Shown: positions 32,894-42,795 of the stretch, one piece after another
How positions within the stretch are numbered: the first letter of the stretch is position 1
How the letters are laid out: each line of letters begins with the position of its first letter
NCBI GenBank assembly: GCA_949316235.1
Contig: OX438744.1
Span: 30,438,778 to 30,502,777, forward strand
Length of the DNA: 64,000 bases
Direction: 5' to 3'
DNA from: Oegoconia quadripuncta
Taxonomy: Eukaryota; Arthropoda; Insecta; Lepidoptera; Autostichidae
Position numbers and translations under genes: made by a program
The notes under the pieces: model-generated
The model's database searches: none
What the model was told of the DNA's origin: nothing
What the model saw: only the letters and a program-made list of their open reading frames with translations

Positions 32894-33390
32894 TTATACA
32901 TACACACATAAAGTTTATTCTTGTACATAAAGTCACGTCTGTTTTCTGTAGGTAGAGGTAAAGACCACAGAACTCCACTTGCTACGATCCTGAGCCACTT
33001 CTTTTGCTTCATTTACTCTCATAAAGTTGATCATACATGCTCGTCGGTTTAGGATACACTTGATTTGATCGTGGTACGTTCGCCGTGGTTTTCCCCTACC
33101 AACCATCCACATTTTCGCTTATCTCTTTCGATAATCTTCTTTCATTCTCCACATGTCCAAACCTACTAAGTATACATTTTCCGATCTTTGTCACTACGTC
33201 TTCTTTCACAAGGCCTAACCCCCTAATTACACTATTCCTTATTATATCTTTCAAAGTCACCCCACTCATACTTCGCAATGATCTAATTCCCACTGTATTA
33301 ATTCTACTTTCATGCTTATTCTGCCATACCCAACATTCACTCCCGTAAGTCAGTGTTCGAATCAGGACTCTGCCATGAACACCCAATGAA
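32894..33390 (-). mobile_element. LINE-gamma ORF2 C-terminus and 3' end
   Basis: The minus strand reads VLIRTLTYGSECWVWQNKHE, SRINTVGIRSLRSMSGVTLK, DIIRNSVIRGLGLVKEDVVT, KIGKCILSRFGHVENERRLS. A stop follows, then frame-broken remnants of the GRGRPRRT..DQI..VL and SMYDQLYES tail, ending near AAGAATAAACTTTATGTG. This is the typical C-terminus of an RTE-like LINE enzyme. It sits between the two blocks of the 40-bp minisatellite. Confidence 0.85.
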
Positions 33391-33621
33391 CCTTAGGTTA
33401 TGACTTTGGAGGTGAGTTGGGAGGTAGGTGGAGAAAAAGTGGAGCAAGTGCTGGAATTTGTGTATGACATACAGGAGATGTAAAGTAAGAGAAGGACATC
33501 GAAAGAAAGTGAATGTCGGAAATCAGTGAATGGAATACTGCTGCTTGCCTTTATGAGAAGTCAATAGGTGTACTTGATAACACAAATATCTTTTACTTTA
33601 TTATACCCTATGGCAGAGGAG

Positions 33622-33668
33622 TGGCGCGAGAGGAGGGAGGCCTTTGCCCAGCAGTGGGACAGTATGGG
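33622..33668 (+). repeat. LINE/SINE 3'-tail scrap
   Basis: GGAGGGAGGCCTTTGCCCAG followed by CAGTGGGACAGTATGGGCTC. Confidence 0.65.
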
Positions 33669-33837
33669 CTCCTAATAATACCTTATGTTGCCCTAGTATG
33701 TAACAATGTAGATGTTGTTAAATTATGCTTTAGTATATCTAATATTTCAAGAGTATTTAATTTTAGATCTAATATACTACTTAATTGACGTGTAAAATCT
33801 ATTAGGTGTCTTTGTAAAACTACGATCATTCTGATTC

Positions 33838-34045
33838 ACATTATTTGAGTCTACAGTATGACGTATCCGTGACTCCCCTGTATTTGAATCGTCAAGGTGA
33901 CAACACGTTTGTGACTCCTGTAATTGAGTCTCGTAATGCATCCGTGACATTTGAGTCTTCAGGTTGACAAAGCTTCCGTGTAACCGAGTCCTTGGGGTGA
34001 CAATGCATCCGTGACTCTTTTGTCTTGTCGTCTTGACTCACCTGT
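33838..34045 (+). repeat. 40-bp minisatellite, right block
   Basis: About five units: TATCCGTGACTCCCCTGTAT, TTGAATCGTCAAGGTGACAA, CACGTTTGTGACTCCTGTAA, TTGAGTC..; several have lost 5-13 bp. Confidence 0.75.
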
Positions 34046-34118
34046 GTATAAAGTTTTTCATTAAGGATTAACCTAACCTTCGTTTGTTTTATCTTCTTTT
34101 ATGCTTAGGTGGTCCTAC

Positions 34119-34244
34119 CTAATCCATAAGTCGGGTACACATGTCCATTCATCACATAAACATTATTATGCCCCTAGCGGGATTCGAATACGCGACCATT
34201 TGGCATAGTTGTCAGAGTTTCCAACCACTACACCATACAGGTCG
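34119..34244 (-). repeat. SINE-B head half
   Basis: Minus strand: CGACCTGTATGGTGTAGTGG, B-box-like CGTATTCGAATCCCGCTAGG, then ATGTTTATGTGATGAATGGA and the ACCCGACTTATGGA core. The tail half is missing. Confidence 0.85.
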
Positions 34245-34308
34245 TCAAATTAATTGACGTCACAAATGGAACTAACTCTACAAATTTTTAAATTTAATTT
34301 AATTACTA

Positions 34309-36004
34309 ATAGTATAAGATCCGGCAATAGAAATATATACCCTCATCTGTTATTCGACGATAACAAAATTAATATGTTAGTTAATGAATATATTAATACA
34401 TTGAAAATGGGTTGCCTAGCTAAATCGCGGGCCAAACGGTTAATTAATGTAAATCCAAATTAATTGTTTTTCAATTAACTTCCCCGATTTGTTATTTATA
34501 AAAATCGACCATTATCTGAAAGAACATAACATAAGGAACTGGAAAAATATAGGTTGCCTACTTTCCCTTCAGCATAACTATGGAGTTGTCATGTATAAAC
34601 ATGCGAGCAAGCGTTATTAATATACCCTCATCAGTTATTTAATTGATTTTTTTTTTAAATTAAACGTTATTTTATTCTCTTTCTAACAGTATAAGGTTGC
34701 CTCAGTAAAAGTTTGTCACATGCACGGTTGCTGTGATTTTAGATGTGAAGTTTTGAGCGCAAGCGCGGAGAGTGACAGAGAGCGTTGCACGCACTTCTCC
34801 ATGCGACAGACAGAGACGCAGTGATGCCGGTAAGGCATGCGCCAGGCAGCTGCTGAGTTAACGAGAGAGAGACATGTTCCTTTCTCTGTGTGTTAGACAA
34901 AGATAACTACTTAGATCATATTTTATTCTCCGGTGTAAACAAACGTGCTCTTGTATACTTCGTTAGTAAAAATATTAATCTTTGTAACAAAAAATTACAT
35001 AATTAAAAATGAAAAAGTGTTTTGTTTGTTTGAAGGGCTCTGTTATTGATTTTGATTAAGAATCCTTTAAGAAATGTTTTTTGAAGTTGTTGTTTCGGCG
35101 AGAAAAAAACTTTGCGTACAGTGAGGTTAAGTTAAGCTTGGATTTAATCAATAATTTTGGTTATCATTCGTCTTGCTATAAAAAAGCAACGGTTGTATAC
35201 TTGATGTATATTTGATGTATGGAGTACATATTGATATATTGATATATTATATATATATTTTAAACAAAAAGATTGTTTAAATTGTAAAGACAAAGAATTA
35301 AAAAATTTCTACTACTACCATTACAAAGAGCATTAAAAATTATAAGATATATAGTATGACAATAATCGTCGTTCTTTGTAAATAATATTTTCATTATACT
35401 TAAACAATTAAAAATACAATAATAAGAAAAATTTACATTCTATTATTATTGCACGAAAATATAGGAATTTTTTATAACGTTATTAGACTATCAGCATCTC
35501 TGTCTGTCGCATGGAGAAGTGCGTGCAACGCTCTCTGTCACTCTCCGCGCTTGCGCTCAAAACTTCACATCTAAAATCACAGCAACCGTGCATGTGACAA
35601 ACTTTTACTGAGGCAACCTTATACTGTTAGAAAGAGAATAAAATAACGTTTAATTTAAAAAAAAAATCAATTAAATAACTGATGAGGGTATATTAATAAC
35701 GCTTGCTCGCATGTTTATACATGACAACTCCATAGTTATGCTGAAGGGAAAGTAGGCAACCTATATTTTTCCAGTTCCTTATGTTATGTTCTTTCAGATA
35801 ATGGTCGATTTTTATAAATAACAAATCGGGGAAGTTAATTGAAAAACAATTAATTTGGATTTACATTAATTAACCGTTTGGCCCGCGATTTAGCTAGGCA
35901 ACCCATTTTCAATGTATTAATATATTCCTTAACTAACATATTAATTTTGTTATCGTCGAATAACAGATGAGGGTATATATTTCTATTGCCGGATCTTATA
36001 CTAT
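34309..36004. mobile_element. 1.7 kb element with ~508-bp near-identical inverted arms
   Basis: 34309-34816 and 35497-36004 are reverse complements with only a few differences. The outer ends are ATAGTATAAGATCCGGCAAT. A second AGTATAAGG motif (AGTATAAGGTTGCCTCAGTA) lies inside each arm, near 34690 and 35625. Each arm also carries two copies of ATATACCCTCATCNGTTATT about 280 bp apart, suggesting that one element sits inside another. The 680-bp spacer holds the start of a zinc-binding-type ORF. It looks like a fold-back, non-autonomous DNA transposon derivative. Confidence 0.85.
35009..35215 (+). pseudogene. Zinc-binding N-terminus of a transposase-like ORF, with one stop
   Basis: From ATG at 35009 the frame reads MKKCFVCLKGSVIDFD, a TAA at codon 17, then ESFKKCFLKLLFRREK, NFAYSEVKLSLDLINN, FGYHSSCYKKATVVYLMYI and a stop at 35213. 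Cys4, Cys7, His53 and Cys56 form a CxxC..HxxC arrangement. The YHxxCY ending resembles N-terminal zinc modules of some large eukaryotic DNA transposons (Academ-like proteins come to mind). It starts just inside the left inverted arm, where a transposase gene would begin. No catalytic domain remains. The family name is an inference. Confidence 0.5.
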
Positions 36005-36007
36005 AAT

Positions 36008-36213
36008 ATGTGCATTTATCCGACTGCTCTTAAACGGTGAAAGAAAACATCGTGAGGAAACCTGCATGACTGAGAAATAAAAATTCTAAGGCATGTGAAG
36101 TCCCCAAACCGCATTGGGCCAGCGTGGTGGACTATGACCCAAACTCCCTCATTATACGAGAGAACGCCTATATCCCTGCAGTGGGATGTTTACTGGCTGA
36201 GATGAGATGCTTA
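36008..36213 (+). repeat. SINE-D body and tail, head missing
   Basis: TGCATTTATCCGACTGCTCT, TAAACGGTGAAAGAAAACAT, CGTGAGGAAACCTGCATGAC, ATTGGGCCAGCGTGGTGGAC, TATATCCCTGCAGTGGGATG, then GGCTGAGATGAGATG. It abuts the right end of the inverted-arm element with only about 3 bp between them. Confidence 0.85.
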
Positions 36214-36309
36214 GGTATCTATCTACACGTATACAAAATGTTTATTTAATATCCGCTTGCAATATTTTTGTTATTGCTTAAAAATAATTCCATATTTATT
36301 TACGTAATG

Positions 36310-36765
36310 TCTCAAGACGAAAGTGTTTGATCAGTGCGTGTTGCCAGTGATGACATATGGAACTGCAACGTAGTCGCTCACTATGGGCCTCATAAGAAGG
36401 CTCAAGGTCACCCAAAGGGCAATGGAGAGAGCTATGCTCAGAGTCTCGCTGCGGGATCGAATTAGCAATGAGGAGATCCGCAGGAGAACCAAGGTGACAG
36501 ATATAGCCCTAAAAATTGCCAAACTTAAGTGGCAGTGGGCGGGGCACATTGCTCTTAGGACCCACGGCCGTTGGGACGGAGTTTTCGAATGGCGATCACA
36601 CACCGGTAGACGCAGAGTAGGCCCCTCACCAGGTGGACCGACGATTTGGTAAAGATCGCGGGGAGCCGCTGGATGCGAGCAGCGCAGGACAGATCGCTGT
36701 TGGGGTCCTTGTGGGAGCCTTTGTCCCGCAGTGGACGTCTTTCGGCTGATATGATGATTGTGGTA
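36310..36765 (+). mobile_element. RTE-delta ORF2 C-terminus and 3' end
   Basis: Reads LKTKVFDQCVLPVMTYGTAT, a stop, SLTMGLIRRLKVTQRAMERA, MLRVSLRDRISNEEIRRRTK, VTDIALKIAKLKWQWAGHIA, LRTHGRWDGVFEWRSHTGRR, then a frameshift into RWTDDLVKIAGSRWMRAAQD and a 3' end CAGTGGACGTCTTTCGGCTG, ATATGATGATT. This is the longest RTE-delta piece here. The W to stop change in the YGAETWSLT block and the frameshift show it is not functional. Confidence 0.9.
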
Positions 36766-37491
36766 TGCTCATAAAATAGTAAAGTTGATTTGGTTGAGGC
36801 GCCCTCTCACGGGTGTGTGTTAGATGGACACTACTCACTGGCAGCGGGAGCGAGCGGGCGTGTCGGCTGGATCCGAGTAAATATAATTGTTATCTCATTG
36901 GATTCTCTATATATATATTGACATACAGAACGCCACAATGATGATTTATTTACAGGGTCGTTCATAGTTGTCATAGGCACAAAACGAAAGTTTCTTTTTA
37001 ATAACAAACCGTTAGCGCATACGGATGACTCGGCGATTCCGTCTCTTTCACTCACTTAATCTAATTACCGGGTAACCTTTAAGCGAATGGAATAGCAATG
37101 ATTTGCATTTTTATATCTTCCATCTTCGTTAATCAGGATTTATCTTTGTACTTTTTAATTTTAATGTTGATTTATAAATGCCCTTTATGGATGACTAGCT
37201 TCCGCACGCGGATATGTTCGCGTACAGTTTTTTTTATTTTCCTCTCCTAAAAGTTCCTGTCTTTCTCACAGGTCTTTTGTCTGTGTCTTACACACAAGGA
37301 CAAATGATTGTACACTTTCACATTTACTATGGCTAACATTATACATAGTATAACGGTGAGTTTTTTTACCGTAACAAAAAAATAGTGCATATTAAGCAAG
37401 TGAAATTGAAGTTGTTGACATATGTGTTATTGATATGCGACTGCTGGGAATCGTGAGGTTCCTAACATGATGAATTTGATTTTTAACTCAT
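36766..37491. other. No gene seen; T-element scrap
   Basis: ACTAGCTTCCGCACGCGGAT at 37195-37214 is a 5' piece of T. ACGGTGAGTTTTTTTACCGT (37351-37370) and TATGCGACTGCTGGGAATCG (37434-37453) match parts of the MITE at 44.6-44.8 kb. Confidence 0.45.
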
Positions 37492-37643
37492 AAACATACA
37501 AACATATATACAACATAAATATCCATGACTCGGGAATTAATGTTCGTATTCATCACATAAACATTTACCCTCGCGGAATTCGAACCTGCAACCGCAACAA
37601 GGGTCACTATACACTCTACATCGATAGGTCATCAAACGTCGTT
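37492..37643 (-). repeat. SINE-C head and core, decayed
   Basis: Minus strand: GACCTATCGATGTAGAGTGT, AGTGACCCTTGTTGCGGTTG, CAGGTTCGAATTCCGCGAGG, then the GTTTATGTGATGAATACGAA core. The tail is gone. Confidence 0.8.
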
Positions 37644-37907
37644 CCCAACTGATATTGGTGTAAACACGACATAATTTCCGTTTTGTCCATGTGGATTGGC
37701 CTACTTGAAAAAAATTACTCGACAATCACTCTGTATGTGGGCTGTCATGTGGACATGTAAATAAGTGCAAGTCATGACCGTGTCAGTTGTCAACCGTTAA
37801 AATCTGAGGATGCCACTTTATCGAATTAAAAAGTAGTTTCAGTGATTAGAAAGAATGATGTGTTATTTGTTAAGTAACTTTTGTGTAGATACCTACTTAT
37901 GTATCAC

Positions 37908-38143
37908 TAGCTTTGTGCCCGTGGCTTTGCCCGCGTGGATTAAATTTATCGCTGAAATTTATTTATCCGGCGGGAACTACACACTTTGTCGGGATAAAAA
38001 TTATCCTATGTCTTAATCCAGGGTATGTTCTACCTACGAGTATATACCACATTTCATCCAAATCCGTTCATCCGTTTCGCCGGGATTGAGGAACAAACAG
38101 ACAAACATCCAAACTTTGGCATTTATAATATTAGTTAGACAAT
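37908..38143 (+). repeat. T element, full-length-like
   Basis: ACTAGCTTTGTGCCCGTGGC, GGCGGGAACTACACACTTTG, CGGGATAAAAATTATCCTAT, TTCATCCAAATCCGTTCATC, CGTTTCGCCGGGATTGAGGA, then AACTTTGGCATTTATAATAT, TAGTTAG. No coding capacity. This is one of the most frequent repeat types in lepidopteran genomes; its class is not decided here. Confidence 0.75.
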
Positions 38144-38461
38144 TTGTGCATTCTGAGTTTTGATGCTTAATGATGGCGCACAATATTGTGCAGCAAAAGT
38201 CAGTGATGGTGTACATGTGAAGGGAAGTGTAAATTATAGTGCATAACGAAGCTTTCGGGTTCCCACAAGAAGCCGCCAAAATCTTTCATAAAGCATTCTG
38301 TCACTTTATTAAAGAATGACTTCAACTTGACTTGACCCTGTATACTCATACGATAAATGACTTGTTATGACTGAGACTCAACTTCTCTAAACTGGAGAAA
38401 TAAAAGAAATAAAACATCGCTGTATGGGCATAGATCCCTTTGTCTTCTTTGAGAGGAGTGA

Positions 38462-38662
38462 TTTTTTTTTATGCACCACGGGTTCGTACTTGACCTCAAT
38501 CACACCTGATGTTAAGTGTAGATAAGGTCGAAGGTTGTCTGGCTATCTTATCTCTGACAACCGGAACAATCACAATGCTATTAACATTGCTGCTTGGCGG
38601 CAGATTGCTGCTTGGATAAGATGGTGGTATCTAGCCAGGCGGACATTTAAAATGCCGTACCA
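38462..38662 (-). repeat. SINE-A, 3' half, internally deleted
   Basis: Poly(A) is seen as T9 at 38462. About 45 bp between TTCGACCT and AGATAAGATAGCC are lost, exactly as in the 51.5 kb copy. A small TTGCTGCTTGGATAAG duplication occurs at 38606-38621. The head is cut at 38662, where a T 3' end begins. Confidence 0.85.
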
Positions 38663-39266
38663 TCAACATTTCATCCGTTTCGCCGGGATTGAGCAACAAA
38701 CAAACAAACATCCAAACTTTCGCATTTATAATAATAGAAGTTAGATTGGTACGCCATACATGACGGTCCGCGTACGCATTTATAATAATAGAAGTTAGAT
38801 TGGTACGCCATACATGACGGTCCGCTTACGCATTTATAATAATAGAAGTTAGATTGGTACGCCATACATGACGGTCCGCTTACGCATTTATAATAATAGA
38901 AGTTAGATTGGTACGCCATACATGACGGTCCGCTTACGCATTTATAATAATAGAAGTTAGATTGGTACGCCATACATGACGGTCCGCGTACGCATTTATA
39001 ATAATAGAAGTTAGATTGGTACGCCATACATGACGGTCCGCTTACGCATTTATAATAATAGAAGTTAGATTGGTACGCCATACATGACGGTCCGCTTACG
39101 CATTTATAATAATAGAAGTTAGATTGGTACGCCATACATGACGGTCCGCTTACGCATTTATAATAACAGAAGTTAGATTGGTACGCCATACATGACGGTC
39201 CGCTTACGCATTTATAATAATAGAAGTTAGATTGGTACGCCATACATGACGGTCCGCTTACGCATT
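38663..39266 (+). repeat. 54-bp minisatellite, ten units, seeded by a T 3' end
   Basis: 38663-38721 is the T 3' end (TTTCATCCGTTTCGCCGGGA..ATCCAAACTTTC). Ten 54-bp units start at 38722, 38776, 38830, 38884, 38938, 38992, 39046, 39100, 39154 and 39208. Each unit is the last 24 bp of T (GCATTTATAATAATAGAAGT + TAGA) plus 30 bp (TTGGTACGCCATACATGACG + GTCCGCTTAC). Units 1 and 5 share a CGCGTAC variant and unit 9 has AACAG. Because 54 is a multiple of three, a 190-codon minus-strand frame runs through the array; it is not considered a gene. Confidence 0.95.
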
Positions 39267-39339
39267 CGACGAGCCGTTTTTAAAGTCAACTTCTACAAGA
39301 TTTACATAAATAATAAATATCTTTGCAAAACAGTACAGA

Positions 39340-39938
39340 CGTAGGGAAGTGTTCACTCTGCAAAAGAAATGCATAAGAATTTTGATGAATATTAAACAAA
39401 CGGAAACGTGTAGACCGCATTTTCGCAAACTTAAAATTCTGACACTGGCATCCATATATATCCTTGAAATATGTAAGTTTGTAAAAAAACACCGAAATAT
39501 GTTTCCCGCACCAAGAGATCACTACCTGAGTTCCCTAAACCTACGACAAAGAAACCAAATAGCTCTACCCTCTTCAAATATGAAAATATACAATTCAGGC
39601 CCTTATGTAATGTGTTTAAAAATTTATAACAAGATTCCAAAACCAATACGAGACAATGAGAAATTTATCACATTTAAAAATCAACTGACGAAATACCTAT
39701 TTGACAACTGTTTCTACACGCTGCAAGAGTTCTTCGAAAGCAAGTAAAACTGACTATTAGATTAAGTAATAATAATAATATAAATAGTTTTAATGACATG
39801 TTATATTATATACGCTCAGTGCCCTCATAAATTTGCTGTGCCCTAACAGGGCGACTAAGTTATAAGCACCATTTATAACAAGACCATTGTATACACTTAG
39901 TTTTGCAAATAAATAATTGAATTGAATTGAATTGAATT
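39340..39938 (+). mobile_element. LINE-beta-like ORF2 C-terminus with complete 3' end
   Basis: The open frame to the TAA at 39745 reads VFTLQKKCIRILMNIKQTET, CRPHFRKLKILTLASIYILE, ICKFVKKHRNMF, later NLRQRNQIALPSSNMKIYNS, MCLKIYNKIPKPIRDNEKF and TFKNQLTKYLFDNCFYTLQE. It is the typical CR1/jockey C-terminal module (QKKCIR..IYNKIP..FK..L..FY), intact over about 130 codons with no stop. The UTR ends in a short ATTGA pentamer array at about 39916-39938. SINE-B begins immediately after. Confidence 0.85.
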
Positions 39939-39939
39939 G

Positions 39940-40183
39940 CACATACACACAGCGCCATCTAGTTCCACACTAAGCAACTGGGTTTGTATTATGGACACAA
40001 GATGATTGATAAACTACACAAATACATTTATTTTTGTAAATAAATATATATGTAAATGAAAAACATTCATAACTCAGGTACACATGTCCGTATTCATCAC
40101 ACAAACAAATGTCACAAACGGGATTCGAACCCGCGACCTTTTGGTATAGCGGCAGAGTTTCTAACCACTACACCAAACAGGTC
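39940..40183 (-). repeat. SINE-B, nearly complete
   Basis: The minus strand runs from GACCTGTTTGGTGTAGTGGT and the B-box-like GGGTTCGAATCCCGTTTGTG to GGAACTAGATGGCGCTGTGT, GTATGTGC. It abuts the LINE 3' end, so its own simple tail may be merged with the ATTGA array. Confidence 0.9.
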
Positions 40184-40578
40184 ACATAGATGGTGCTGAA
40201 CAAAGATTGGGTAGTTTTTAGCAGTACCTCTAGATAAAAATAAGACAAAACACCAGTACGAGGCTAGTCGACATTGTAATCAGTTTCCTTAAAATTTTGT
40301 GTATATATTAATGGGCCTTAGAAATCCGTCCTACGTCATGGCTCATCCAGAATCTTCGGTTCTATATACATTACGGCATTTGTATTTTTTCACTTGACTT
40401 TTTCTATGAATATTTATATTTTGAAACAAAACAAGCATTAAAAAATGTGTTTTATTGTTTGATTGACTGAATAAAAAAATTAAATCAATTTGTTTGTCCG
40501 GCCCACAAGAGAAAGGCATACAGTTCACGAGATAGAAATATCTTTATTCAGCGCCATCTTCAGTCAGCGAAACTGACA
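40184..40578. other. No gene seen
   Basis: AT-rich, nothing recognised. Confidence 0.35.
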
Positions 40579-40670
40579 GGATTTTTTTTTTATATGAGAG
40601 GGCGGCAAACGAGCATGCGGTTCACCTGATGGAAAGCAATCACCGCCGCCCATGGACACCCGCAATTATT
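40579..40670 (-). repeat. LINE 3'-end-like repeat, short copy
   Basis: T run, TATATGAGAGGGCGGCAAAC, GAGCATGCGGTTCACCTGAT, GGAAAGCAATCACCGCCGCC. Same family as 23.09 kb. Confidence 0.7.
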
Positions 40671-41758
40671 TATTTTTATTTATGCTAGATTCCAGTTCGA
40701 CGATAAATTTAAAAATTATAAACTGTCAGTTGACGTCTTCGCGGTAAAACCGCGTTCCTTTTTCAAACCCAGTGTTTTTCAAAACTGCAAGCGCAATTAG
40801 GAATTATAATGCTTAGGTACATTATAAGCGTAACTCTGAAAGTCAACAATTTGGAGAGAACGTTGTCGTATGTCATCTACACGACATTTCCCCGTCCATT
40901 TAAGGGGATGCCTACCCACGCCGCATTACCGCCTATTTAGATAACAAACTGTTTATATTCGCAGGCAACATTGCTCGCTGGTGTCAGGTAAAGTGGTGTA
41001 AGTCGAGATTGTTACGGTTCATATGACGGGTGTTTTTGGGGAAACAGTGTATGTTGTTTTTGAAGCGATTGTGTTTAAAATTCAGCTAGTGATTTAATTT
41101 AAAAAGCAATGTGGTGTACTCTAGCTACAGTCGTCGATGGACTTCGATACAACGACCATTGATAGTGACTGACGATGTCGTAAACTAGATCCATATGCAA
41201 CCTTGATGAAAGAAAAGTGGACCCATTTTTGGGAATTAAATCGCTAATTTATTCGTGAATTTCGTGAAACATCAAATAATTTCACGCATATTTTATCCAA
41301 GTGAGAATGACTATAGGTTAATTTGTGTAATTAATAACTGTACTAACTTGATATCCTACTTTATATATCACGATATTCATAAACAACAGGTTATTGAAGT
41401 CAGATAGACTAAACTCGCCCATGGTGAGATTGGATATAAGTAATTTATTTTAATAAAGTATATGTAAACGGACAGCGGGTCAGGAACAGAAACTACATAG
41501 ACCGTACACTTCTTTTAATCCTCTCGGTTCAACAGCAGCAAACAAAATGTCCCTATCGTATTCAAGACTTATATTTAATGATTTTGATGTTGTTTACCGA
41601 TTATACAGTTGGATAACTTATTGTATCGTAAGTATATAAAAATATTGGTAAATCGATAACGATATAAATGTGAATTAAATGTAAATAGACTTTCAATCAT
41701 TATCATAAATATGAACTGTATCTTTATGATTGACAGAAGTAAAATCAGTAATCAATTG
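40671..41758. other. No gene recognised
   Basis: ATATTCGCAG at 40955-40964 and CAGGTAAAGT at 40985-40994 could bracket a 23-nt exon, but nothing supports its use. The rest is unassigned. Confidence 0.35.
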
Positions 41759-41903
41759 TGTCGATTCGGATGTACACCAATTAAACTAAACTAAAACCAG
41801 TTTTGGAGTGGTGCCGTCGCATCGCACTGTTCCAGGGAGAAAGAGACAGTACCTACTACTTTAATACTGGTTTTAGTTTAGTTGGTGTACATCCAAATCG
41901 ACA
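41759..41903. mobile_element. Inverted-repeat element, ~40-bp arms
   Basis: The left arm 41759-41801 (TGTCGATTCGGATGTACACC..ACTAAAACCAGT) pairs with the right arm 41866-41903 (ACTGGTTTTAGTTTAGTTGG..ATCGACA). The left arm has one extra TAAAC unit. The 64-bp loop contains GTTCCAGGGAGAAAGAGACA. The element, or a larger repeat, may extend rightwards to about 42,040. Confidence 0.65.
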
Positions 41904-42553
41904 CCGTATCTTACTAAATTGTTATTTACAAAATGATAGAAGCTATAGACATGATTCATTATGGGATGTAATGCTACATAACTTCAACTGTAACATAGGT
42001 AACATATAAATAAAACCGCATATAAGTGTCAAAAACGTAAAAGTACAATTCTTGAGTTGCAACCTTTTACAACTGGTCTATATAATAATTCCACGTGGAC
42101 ACATCTACCCTAGGGAGCATCTTTGTGTGTGAAATGTTATCATGTCCGTTATGTTACGTTATTATTATATAGGTACTATAATCATGCCGGGCCTCCTAAC
42201 CAAATACGCAGAGTCGCCAATTCGGAGCAATGATAAAGGGGAGCTTATTCATCATGGCTGGTATTCAGCATACAAAGTAATATTAAGTCGAAAGGGTGTA
42301 GGTGGCTAAAGATAACTGCACTCTAAAATAGGTGATGAGGATAAAATTATTATCTACATTTCACATATCCAGATTTTTGTGAGCGTGCTTGAGGACTAGG
42401 GTAGCTTTAGTCACGGCGAGTCCTTTTTATGACACTTTAGTCTACATACCACGAGAAGCAATTTACCTCCAAGCAAACGAAGGACGCTTCATTGAATGTA
42501 AAAGGTTTCTTTTCAAAAAAAAAAAAAAATTGGATTCGACGCGTGTCAGAATA
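41904..42553. other. No gene seen
   Basis: The part up to about 42,040 may be the continuation of the preceding repeat. The rest is unassigned. Confidence 0.35.
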
Positions 42554-42795
42554 ATCAACTCTACGACATGCATCTCATCAGTTATGCAATTAGACAGACA
42601 CGCAATTCGACAAACACGCAGCTCGTCAGCCATGCAACTCTTCAGACACGTAGCTCGTGAGGAATGCAAGTCGAACGACACACAACTCGACAGACATGCC
42701 TCGTCAGGCTTGCAATTCGACAGACACGCAACAAGACAGAGACGCAGCTCGTCAGGCATGCAACTCTATAGACACGCAACCGTCAGGCATGCATA
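42554..42795 (+). repeat. 16-bp degenerate tandem array with two unit types
   Basis: About 15 units of 16 bp. Type 1 is GCAATTCGACAGACAC; type 2 is GCAGCTCGTCAGGCAT. Two units are 14-15 bp. The array begins around ATCAACTCTACGACAT and decays after GCAACCGTCAGGCAT. It creates long open frames on both strands (150 and 98 codons) that I do not treat as genes. Confidence 0.85.

Larger units (their letters stand above)
37908..38662 (+). repeat. Duplicated block, copy A (T element, spacer, SINE-A)
   Basis: Composed of T (37908-38143), about 320 bp of other sequence (TGATGCTTAATGATGGCGCA, AAGAAGCCGCCAAAATCTTT) and a SINE-A 3' part on the minus strand (38462-38662). It matches 50953-51700 almost base for base, including an identical deletion inside the SINE (AAGGTTGTCTGGCTATC). 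Identity looks like about 95-97% by eye. Confidence 0.85.

Noticed and set aside
35009..35056. A complete small 16-residue peptide gene
   Set aside because: The same frame continues past the stop with the matching HxxC half of the zinc module, so it is a broken larger ORF.
38671..39243. 190-codon minus-strand frame with 18-residue repeats
   Set aside because: It is produced by the 54-bp minisatellite, whose unit is a multiple of three; it has no independent coding signs.
38722..39261. CRISPR-like repeat array
   Set aside because: The 54-bp units are contiguous with no variable spacers and the setting is an animal genome; it is a minisatellite.
40965..40987. Possible 23-nt microexon between ATATTCGCAG and GTAAAG
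   Set aside because: The pyrimidine tract is weak, the donor is not consensus and there is no supporting neighbour exon.
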